NCBI GenBank assembly: GCA_001724265.1
Contig: MEDY01000156.1
Coordinates: 1 to 60,580 of the forward strand
Reading direction: 5' to 3'
From: Rhizaria sp. SCN 62-66
Lineage: Eukaryota > Rhizaria, unplaced
Length of the DNA: 60,580 nt
Position 1 is the stretch's first letter; each line of letters starts with the position of its first letter. The notes beneath the pieces were generated by a model, which saw only the letters and a list, made by a program, of their open reading frames with translations, did not search any database and was not told where the DNA came from. A program made the position numbers and the translations under genes. Below are positions 52,410 through 60,580 of this stretch, piece after piece.

Positions 52410-55400
52410 ATGAGCAGTCCCCCTCGCCGCAACAACCGCGGCGCTGCCGGACGTCAGGGCCGCTTCTCCCCGTCTTCGCCGGGTGACCTTAACTCTTCAT
52501 CCCGCCGCGATGGCAGCGACAGCAACAACAATAACAATAACAACAACAACCGCCGCGGTGGCAACCGCCGCGACAGCGACGACGATGACGACGACGACGA
52601 CAACGAGGAGGAGGAGGAAGAGGAGGAGGACGGCGAGGCACGTCCCCGCCGCCGCCGTCTCGCCGGCTCCGCCGCGGACAACGACGAGGAGGAGGACGGC
52701 GAGGACGTGTACGGCGAGAACTACCGCGACGACTACCGACCCATCGCCGCGCTCGACCGCTACGACTCGGACGACGTGGCATCTGACGAAGACGTCGAGA
52801 ACGACTACGCCGCGCGCGCCGCCGCAGAGGCCGCGCTCGCTCGCCAGGAGGAGCAGGAGCGCCAGCGCAATCGCGGTGCCGGCGCGCTCCGCCGCTTCGG
52901 CAACGACGACGGCTACGACGAGCTTCAGCGTCTCCGCGATGAGCGTAAGGTACGACGGATACCTTGACTTGAAATCAATCATGACGACATAGTATTCAAT
53001 GGAGTATTATTATATGCATTTATTTACTTTTATGCCATGTTTTTATTCTAATTTCTGAAACGTGCGCGTCTCTAACTGCTCTTCTTTGTTCCACTCCCTT
53101 GCTTTGCACGTACCCCTTCCCATCTTCAGCGTGCCGCACAGGCCGCCGCTGCCGCGGAGCAGGGCGACGACGACGACGACCACGCGCTGGATGATGTTGG
53201 CGCCGTGAATCTGGCCGATGTGCCGGGCCCCGTGCGCGAGTTCCTCGCGCTGCCTACGACACAGATCGAGGTCCGCAGGCAGTTCAACCGCTTCCTAACA
53301 CAGTACAAGGACGACAGCAAGACACAGGTACGCATCTGATCCTCTCCAGCACCCTTAATCTCACTCATGGCATGTGTAGTGTACACGCACGACGGTTTTT
53401 ATCTAATCGCTGTCTGATTGTGTTCTCACTCCTGCTCTGTCTCTTTATTCCAATGTTGTTTCTTATCCTTTGTTTAGGTGTACATCAAGGGTATCCAGAA
53501 GATGTGCGGCGACAACAAGCAGAGCCTCGAGATCTCCTACGTGCACCTCTCCTCGACCGTGCCGCCGCTGGCGCGCTTCATCGTCGAGCACCCCGACCTC
53601 ATCCTGCCGCTGCTGCACAAGGAGCTCATGTCGGTCACGAGTACGCTCGCGCCCAACTACGAGGACATCCACCCCGAGGTGTTTGTGCGCGTATTCAACA
53701 TGCCGCTGCGCGACTCGATCCGCGACCTGCGCCAGTTTCACGTCAACTCGCTCATCCGCGTCTGGGGTGTCGCCGTGCGCCGGTCGGGTGTGTTTCCGCA
53801 GCTCGCCATCGCCCACTACCGCTGCTCGTGCGGCGAGTCGATCGGGCCCGTGACCGTGGGCAGCGACGCACCGGCCATCGCGCGCTGCCCCGCGTGCCAG
53901 CGCCAGGCCACCAACATGGCGCTTGACACTTCGGAGACCATCTTCCGCAATTACCAGAAGGTGACGCTGCAAGAGGCGCCCGGTTCTGTGCCCGCAGGCC
54001 GCGTGCCCCGTCAGGTCGAGGTGATCCTGCTCAACGACCTCATCGACAAGTGCGCGCCGGGCGAGGAGATCGAGGTCACGGGCGTGTTCAAGCACGCGCC
54101 GATGCAGAACAACCACAAGGCGTTCGGCTCCCCCACGTTCGCGACGATCCTCGAGGCCAACCACGTGGGCAAGAGCGCCATTATCGCCAGCTCCGTGACG
54201 CCGACGGCAGCGGACGAGAGCGAGATCCTCTCGCTGTCGCGCATGCCCAAGATTGATGACATGATCGCGCGGTCCATCGCGCCCTCGATTCACGGCCACG
54301 AGCACATCAAGCGGTCCATCGCGCTCTCGCTTTTCGGCGGCGTCCCCAAGGAAAACGACGAGACCAAGAACCGGCTCCGCGGCGACATCAACGTGCTGCT
54401 GCTCGGTGATCCTGGTACGGCCAAGAGCCAGTTCCTCAAGTACACGCAGAAGATCGCCACGCGCGCCGTCTTCACCACGGGCAAGGGCGCCTCCGCCGTC
54501 GGTCTCACGGCCTCGGTCCGCACCGATCCCATGACCGGCCAGTTCACGCTCGAAGGCGGCGCAATGGTCCTCTCCGACCAGGTACGCTTTATCCGCAAAA
54601 GATCGTTGATAAATTACGAATATGAAATGATTATTATTCCATATCTTATTGTTTATTCTGCCACAATCAGTTGTTCTCGCAGATATTTTTCTCTTTCTTG
54701 TTTCGCTTTGCTCATTGCCATTATTATTGCCATCGCCATTGTTTTCATTGCGGCACTTGCGATTGCGACTGCAGGGCATGTGTCTGATCGACGAGTTCGA
54801 CAAAATGTCCGACCAGGACCGCACCTCGATCCACGAGGCCATGGAGCAGCAGACGATCTCGATCGCCAAGGCCGGCATCGTGTGCACGCTCAAGGCGCGC
54901 TGCTCCGTCATCGCCGCCGCCAACCCCGTATCGGGACGGTACAACCCCACGCTGTCGTTCCAGGAGCAGGTCAACCTGTCGGACCCCATTCTGTCGCGTT
55001 TCGACGTGCTCTGCGTGGTGCGCGACGTGGCGAACCGCGAGGACGACCGCCGCCTGGCTTTCTTCATCGCCAACTCACATAAGCGCGCCACGGCCGTCAA
55101 CGGCGACGGCACGCCCTCGGACCCTGCTGCCGCGGCCGCCGCGGCGAGCCCGTTCGGAGGCGCGGCGACGCTAGGGCTGGGCCCCGGCGAGATCCCCGTG
55201 TCGACGCGCGAGGAGCGCGACGCCGCCTACGCAGCGGGCATCATCCCGCAGGACATCCTGCGCAAGTACATCGCGTACGCGCGCGCGCACTGCCGGCCCG
55301 TACTGGCCAACATCTCCGAGGACTACGTGACCAAGTTCTACGCCGAGATGCGCCTGCACGCGCGCAATAGCGGCGGCAACCCGATGACGCTGCGCCAGGT

Positions 55401-55836
55401 CGCGGGCATCATCCGCATGGCCGAGGCGCACGCCAAGATGTTCCTGCGCGCCTCGGTTGAGGACTCTGACGTGCGGTATGCGATCCGCATCATGCTGACG
55501 TCGTTCATCAGCACGCAGAAGGCCAACGTGCAGCTGACGCTGGGCCGCGAGTTCACGCGCTACCTCATCGATGGGCGCGACCGCTTCGAGCTCCTGCGCG
55601 ACACGCTGGTGGCGATGCGCGACGAGATCATCATGCTGCGCATGCACGCGTACAAGATGACCGTGGCCACCGCGCGGTCCATCCCCGTTGAGCTCGACTA
55701 CAACACGTACCGCACGCGCGCCGCCGCGCTGCAGATCAGCAACTACGACGACTTCCTCACCACGCCCGCCTTCGCCGAGGCCGGGTTCGCGTACTCGGCC
55801 GCAACGCAGAAGATCACCAGCACCAACGCCGTGTGA
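52410..55836 (+). CDS. DNA replication licensing helicase subunit MCM2
   Basis: A subunit of the MCM2-7 replicative helicase. Four exons: 52410-52949, 53130-53327, 53478-54581 and 54775-55836 (TGA), all phase 0, donors GTACGA and GTACGC, 967 residues. The N-terminal tail is acidic with Asn and Asp/Glu runs and contains the MCM2-specific GEDVYGENYRDDYRPIAALD, the histone-binding/MCM2_N region. The zinc finger is CSCG...CPAC (~361-385). The AAA+ core has Walker A LLLGDPGTAKSQFLKY, Walker B MCLIDEFDKMSDQDRTSIHE and the arginine finger NLSDPILSRFDVLCVV. EAMEQQTISIAKAGIVCTL is MCM2-type. Intron 3 lies precisely between the Walker A and Walker B segments. The C-terminal winged-helix region (LTSFISTQKANVQL, FTRYLIDGRDRFELL) is present. 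Start ATG 52410 is preceded by an in-frame-free leader and gives a complete N-terminus. Confidence 0.97.
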
Positions 55837-56251
55837 GCAGAACAACTCTGCGGTGTCGGAGCTATATAGGCGTTGTCGACAAGTTACCGGAAGGCCAGTG
55901 TCTGTTTTTCTGACTGACTGTTTGGAGATATGTGTCTCTGTTGTCTTGGTGTTTGATCTTGCTGTGTGCGTTTTGTGTGGGGTTCTTCTGGTGTATATTA
56001 CGAACTCTTTTCTACTATAGCTATTTTGCATTTCCTGCGCTGATGATAGGTTTCTTCGTCTTAGCAACAAACAACATTACGAATACAATCCATTCTGAAT
56101 CAATCAAATGTTGATGTATCACTTTAAAGTCTGTAAATACATTGTATGTTGTTCATATGAGCGCAAAATTGCACACATCTGGCCCCGATTTCGCTGGATA
56201 TACAAACGTCACTGTTGCATTTGCATAACACGTCGACACTTTTCACACCAT
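55837..56251. other. Convergent 3'-3' spacer, MCM2 and Y14
   Basis: AT-rich 3' UTR material with no coding signal and no promoter element. Confidence 0.6.
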
Positions 56252-56749
56252 TCAGTTGTCGCTGTTGTTGTTGGCTGCAGCGGTGCGGCGCGGAGGCTTC
56301 TTGAAGGCCCAGTCGACCTGAATGGTCTTGCCGAGCAGCTCGGCGCCGTTGAGCCGCAGAATGGCGTCGCGCGCAGAGGTGAAGTCGGCGTACTCGATGA
56401 GCGCGTAGCCCATGGTATAGCCGGTGCGCCGGTTGAGGTTCAGGTGGCACTGCTTGATCGAGCCGAACTCGCCGAAGACGTCCGTCACGTCGTCCTCCTG
56501 CGCCTCCTCGTGCACGTTGCTGACGATGATAACCCAGCCCTCGACGGAGCGCTGTGCGTCCGACGCGCGCGCCGCGGCGTCGGCAGCAGTCTCGGCGGCC
56601 GAGGCCGTGTAGGTATCGAAAGTCGAGCCAGCGTAACGGGTCTCGTTGTCGTCCTGGCGGTGCTCGGTGCCAAAGCCGCGGCCGCGGGTCACGACAGTCA
56701 CCGAGGGCTTCGCGCTGAAGGGGTTCTCGCTGCCGATGAAGCTCTGCAT
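56252..56749 (-). CDS. Exon-junction-complex RNA-binding protein Y14 (RBM8A)
   Basis: The core exon-junction-complex partner of Mago, deposited on spliced mRNAs. The ORF of 165 residues ends TGA. The upstream GRGFGTEHR matches the GRGFG of human RBM8A. AQRSVEGWVIIVSNVHEEAQ begins the RRM, followed by DDVTDVFGEFGSIKQCHLNL, NRRTGYTMGYALIEYAD and KTIQVDWAFKKPP, the full Y14 RRM. The animal RS-type C-terminus is replaced by RRTAAANNNSDN. An acceptor-like CTCTCCCACAG ends 3 nt before the ATG, so a 5' intron, possibly with an upstream start exon, is likely; ATG 56749 is the first in this exon. Its presence fits the intron-rich gene models of this genome. Confidence 0.95.
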   Translation of the reverse strand: MQSFIGSENPFSAKPSVTVVTRGRGFGTEHRQDDNETRYAGSTFDTYTASAAETAADAAARASDAQRSVEGWVIIVSNVHEEAQEDDVTDVFGEFGSIKQCHLNLNRRTGYTMGYALIEYADFTSARDAILRLNGAELLGKTIQVDWAFKKPPRRTAAANNNSDN

Positions 56750-57286
56750 CGTCTGTGGGAGAGGATACCGGGAAAGGGCGCAAGATAGAGGGAAGATAAG
56801 GCTGGGTGTGCGTGCGGAAAGACGTCGGGTACAGTACAGATAATGACCTATAGTGTTTAATTAAGAGAACGTCGCAATGAGATTATTTAAAATCTCGTTA
56901 TATCTGTCGTTTCGCTAGTGGTCGGACTGTTGACGCGGGACGACTCGACAAAGTTAACCCACTCGTTTCGAAAATCATGCCACGAAGCAAGAATAAGGTC
57001 CTGTCTTTGTCGGACGACTTCCCTTCGAAGGACTCACTTTGTGAACGCATAACACAACCATACTTCCGTCATTGGAGGTGTTGGTCTACAACAGCACTGT
57101 AACAATAGTTTCCTTCGCGGTATCTTTGTTATTTATTTTAAGATATTCATCACGCCTCACAGTATCCCCCGACATCCTTGCACTCTCCACTCGCCGATCA
57201 AGTTTTTTTTCTGGCCGTCTAAATCTCCGCGCCACACACTACAACGCTTGTTGCGCTCTCCGCGAGGCCGACCCTGTTCTTGCCGA
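56750..57286. other. Divergent promoter region, Y14 and protease-like gene
   Basis: Holds both promoters and the presumed Y14 5' intron. There is a weak GACTGTTGA near 56926 but no exact element. Confidence 0.5.
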
Positions 57287-59971
57287 ATGCGTCTCCTAGC
57301 CCTTGCGCTAGCGAGCCTGGCTGCCGCGGTGACCGCACTGTCTTTCGCGCCCGTGTCTGTCCCGCTCACGGCGAGCGCCAACGGACTGCAGTACACACTC
57401 TCGCTGGGCGTGTCGAACCCGGCGGGCGGCTCTCCGCAGACGCTCGCGGGGCTTGTGCTCGACACCTCGACGTTGGACATTGTGGTGACCACAACGGTGG
57501 GCTGTGCCGCCATGGGGGTTCCGGCGTAGTCGCCGTGTTTGAACAGGACCGCGTTTGGTAATCTCAACGCTGAAGGGGATTCCACCGGGTGGGGACTGTA
57601 TCTCGACGGTACCGGCGTTCTGTGTGTTGTTAGCAGTCCGAACTATTCGTCAACTGATTCCTGTGAGGCGTACAAGCTTACGCCTACAGTCTCTGCAACC
57701 ATCGTCGTACGTTGTTTCATTGACACATTTCGGTCACCTCACTACGTGTACATGATACGCTAAGGATTTATCGTGTCACACTTCTTGATTCCGTCTGCTA
57801 TTTTTGTCACTGCGCTCTATTTATAGAACTCCCTGACGCCATTCCCGCTGCAACCCAGCTCGCCCTCTGACGTCTTCATCACCGACGGTTATAAGTTCAC
57901 CCCTTCCATCAACAACTCGGGCGATGACCCGTACGTCCCTACATACTTCGCCAAGCCCTCCCTGCGCGGCTTTGTCGGCATCACCCCACTGACCTCGACC
58001 TTCTGGGGCCTCGTCTCCGCATCTTTGCCTGCCGCCAGTGGCACCACCTCGACAGCGACAGTCGGCACGTACGCGCTGCTGCTGTCGCCGCCCGCGAGCA
58101 TCTACTCTGCACCCTTTCTCCCCGCGCCGGGATTGGTCGCCGGCGAGTCCACGCTCTACCTCGGCGGCGCACCCCCGGCCACCGCGGTGCTGCCTCCCAA
58201 CTCAAACCCAAACACAGACTCTAGTTCTAGCTCCAGCTCTGGCTCTACTGACGAGGATGCCACCGCGCCCGGCGCGGGGCTGCTGAGCGGCGTACCGCTG
58301 GCGACCGACTTGCCGTACGCATCGGTCTACGCGCCCTCGGTCTGCGGCCGCCGCCTGCCGTTCGCGTACACGTCGTCGACGTCAGGCGTGGCCAAGGAGC
58401 CCGTGGCGACCGAGAGTATGACCACGGGGCTGCTCGACACCGCGAGCAGTTGCCTCACGCTGCCCGCGGCTACTTTTGACGCCCTCGTCTCCTGGCTTCC
58501 GCTCCAGTGCATCACGCGCCCCGTGGACGCGCTCGACATGCTGTCGTCGACGGCGCGCATTTGCCGTTATCTGTACGCGAGCGCGGCGCAGGCGACGGCC
58601 AAGGCGACGCCGCTACCCTCGCTTGACTTCGCGTTGACGCCCGCGACGGCTGTGTCGACGTACCTGACCGATGACCACGACAACGACCTCGACGAGGACT
58701 GGGGGTCCGCGGCCGGGTACTTACACCTGCCCTTAGAGCGGCTGCTGCTGCCGTTCAGCGCGATCTCTGACGACCCCGCCGCGGCGACGGCGGCAGCGCT
58801 GGCGTAGACTGCGCTGAACCCTGACGCCAACCTCACGGGGCTGCTCTACGGGGACTGGACGTCCGACACGCCCGTGCTGTGCATGGTCCGCGGCACGCGG
58901 CTTAGCTTCGGCGCGATGGCCGTCTCGGCGTTCCAGGTCCAGGTCGAGACCGTTGAGGTCTCGACAAACGCAGCGACCACTGGGGGCGGCAAGGCCTCTT
59001 ACTCCACCAAGGTGAGCTTGGCCAACCGCGCGACGGCGGGCATTGCGGCATCGGTGGGCGCGGGCGCGGCCAACGCGACGACGAGCGCGACCGCCGGGAA
59101 CCCTTGGGCACTTGTGGTGGGCAGCGGGTCGGTCCGCACGCAGTGCCGGCCCGTGCGCGCGTGCCGCGGCATGCAGACCAGCACGTTTGGCTTCAACGTG
59201 TGCTTCGACCCGCCGTGTGACACGTACTTCTTCATGTCGACCGACGACGACACCAAGAAGTGCTACCTCGCGCCGGGCTTCTACGTCATCATCGCCATTG
59301 TCGTCGCCGCGTTCATCTTCGCCGAGCTAGGTTGGCTCTGCTGCTTCGAGCGCCTCTCGCGCAACGTACACTCGGACTCGATCGTTATCGGCATCCCGCA
59401 CCGCTCCTCGCTTGCCTCCGCGGCTGCCATTGCCGACGGCGCCGCGCCCCCGCAGCAGCAACAGTATGGCAACGGTGGCGGCAACGGCGGCGGCAGCAAC
59501 GCGGCGTCGTCGTCGTTCCCACACGTGGGACTGAACGACCCCATTCATAACCTTGCCGACGCCCTTCGCGCGGTCGATAGCAACCCGCGAGCGCAGCAAC
59601 AGGCGGGTTCCGCGCGCTCCGCAGCTTCCGGCTCCTCATCGTCGTCGTCAGCGTCGTCGTTTGCGGCCGCTGCGAGCGCGGGTGGCGCGGGCGCGGGCGC
59701 GATCCCCGGGCAGCGGCGCGGGGGGCGGCAGCGGCTGGCGAACGCGGACTCAAACTCGATTTCACAGCAGCAGCAACAGAGCGAGGCCGCTATGCTGCAG
59801 CAAAGGTACCAGCAGCAACAGCAGCGCGAGCAGCCACAGCAACAACAGCAGCGGCACAGCGCCAACGGAGAGGAGTCGGCGCGCGCGGCGGCCAATTTCG
59901 GCGCTGAAAGGGCTCGAATGGCGGCGAGTGAAGCTGCGGCGTATAACGAGCACTGGAACAACATGACCTGA
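57287..59971 (+). CDS. Membrane-anchored aspartyl-protease-like protein with two in-frame UAGs
   Basis: Two exons: 57287-57706 and 57827-59971 (TGA), donor GTACGT, phase 0; 854 residues if TAG at 57527 (residue 81) and 58805 (residue 467) are sense. Signal peptide MRLLALALASLAAAVTA. Pepsin-family layout: first catalytic triplet LVLDTSTLDIVV (D59-T-S) and second GLLDTASSCLTLP (D344-T-A), with FDAL after it as in A1 proteases. A Cys-rich juxtamembrane block (CRPVRACRGMQTS, CFDPPCDTYFF) leads to a transmembrane helix YVIIAIVVAAFIFAELGWLC (~626-648), then a cytosolic tail with Ser/Ala and Gln runs. In active enzymes the triplets are DTG or DSG; here the Gly is Ser or Ala, so activity is doubtful. 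Type I topology resembles BACE-like proteases. The two TAGs are the only frame breaks. Confidence 0.7.
57527..57529 (+). other. In-frame TAG codon (residue 81) of the protease-like gene
   Basis: Reads CCG-GCG-TAG-TCG-CCG. The frame continues 59 codons to a correct phase-0 GTACGT donor. No plausible intron removes it. Confidence 0.75.
58805..58807 (+). other. In-frame TAG codon (residue 467) of the protease-like gene
   Basis: Reads CTG-GCG-TAG-ACT-GCG inside the 2145-nt second exon. The frame then runs 387 codons through the transmembrane segment to TGA. Confidence 0.8.
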
Positions 59972-60485
59972 GATCAGAGTTTCAAACCTGAGTCATGCAT
60001 TGATCTTGTTGTAAGAGACATGTCTACCTAGATTTAAGACACATATGATCATTATGCAGTTTAATAATATATTATCTAGCTCACTTTGTTTTAATTTTAA
60101 TCGAGACAATCAATATTGATTGGACATTATTTCATTCACGATCTCATTTCAACATCAACAACGCAAGGTAAAAGGAGGAGACTAGGACTTTGTGAAGTGT
60201 TAACTTTTGTTTTTATTGAGTCACATGACGCTATTAACGCAGATAAGCAGTGTAAATAGTCATGTATGACTATATTTAGGTAAAATACACCACGTACGTT
60301 TGCGTAACAAAACTATTACACGTAAATGGCGCACGGTGAGCGTACGCATTACGCGTTCAGCTCTAAGTAGATTCGGCTCGTGCGCATCCAAGCTGTTTGA
60401 CGACTGTCACACGCACGAGTACTTAGATATAGTAAATAAGTCAGTCTACGTTGCCTCTGGGGAGAAGCTACAATAGCTGGTGCAT
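59972..60485. other. Convergent 3'-3' spacer at right edge
   Basis: AT-rich with no coding signal, between the protease-like gene and the uL6 3' ends. Confidence 0.6.
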
Positions 60486-60580
60486 TTACTCGTCGATGAC
60501 GTTGCCGCGGTAGCAGACGTAGATACCGTCGAGGAACTTACGGATATCCTTGTCGCGGACGAGGGTGCAGGTGTGGATGT
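60486..60580 (-). CDS. 60S ribosomal protein uL6 (RPL9), C-terminal part
   Basis: The frame enters from the right edge and ends TAA at 60488-60486. It reads [20 protein letters not shown] then [10 protein letters not shown]. This matches the C-terminus of eukaryotic uL6/RPL9 ([20 protein letters not shown]...), a 60S subunit protein near the factor-binding site. Only ~31 residues are visible, but [12 protein letters not shown] is diagnostic. Most of the gene lies outside. Confidence 0.88.
   Translation of the reverse strand, partial: [30 protein letters not shown]

Noticed and set aside
57287-59971. Protease-like pseudogene
   Set aside because: The only disruptions are TAG codons, which also interrupt other genes here; splice sites, signal peptide and membrane helix are intact.
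1-60580. CRISPR arrays, insertion sequences, prophage, operons
   Set aside because: Spliceosomal introns and eukaryotic gene content; no direct-repeat arrays, transposases or terminal repeats seen.

Overview
The window is nuclear DNA from a gene-dense, intron-bearing single-celled eukaryote. The genes have spliceosomal introns, GC-rich third codon positions and AT-richer spacers, and they encode eukaryote-only proteins: actin, p24, cullin, MCM2, Y14, ARP4 and a ciliary CC2D2A/CEP76-like protein that suggests a flagellate. I cannot name the species. Twenty genes are supported, roughly one per 3 kb, on both strands and without operons or mobile elements.

Layout, left to right: actin 3' end (+); cytosolic aspartyl-tRNA synthetase (-); farnesyl diphosphate synthase (-); ribosomal protein eS30 (+); cullin (+); a low-complexity Ser/Ala/His protein (-); a p24/TMED cargo receptor (-); a PX-domain sorting nexin (-); a giant ~2970-residue polyQ/RS-rich protein (+); an Asn/Ala-rich protein (-); a novel secreted protein (+); a CC2D2A/CEP76-like C2 plus transglutaminase-like protein (-); purine nucleoside phosphorylase with a membrane tail (+); an Ala-rich protein (-); an ankyrin-repeat protein (+); actin-related protein ARP4 (+); MCM2 (+); Y14/RBM8A (-); a membrane-anchored aspartyl-protease-like protein (+); and the 3' end of ribosomal protein uL6 (-). 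Housekeeping genes alternate with large disordered, lineage-specific proteins.

Most striking observation: UAG appears to be a sense codon. Four in-frame TAG codons interrupt otherwise continuous reading frames in three genes (31368, 47262, 57527, 58805; one of them has a splicing alternative). None of the 20 genes ends in TAG: 14 end in TAA and 6 in TGA. In the one case with interpretable local structure, the UAG falls on the hydrophobic stripe of an amphipathic helix, which mildly favours Leu over Gln.

Other signals: 19 of 21 inferred introns begin GTACG, and the other two begin GTATGT, which suggests a co-evolved U1 snRNA. A 10-bp element, GACTGTGRGC, recurs upstream of start codons and is absent from convergent spacers. 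Several introns sit immediately after the start codon. Two perfect-stem hairpins lie in spacers. Exon borders were read by eye from splice consensus and phase, without transcript data.
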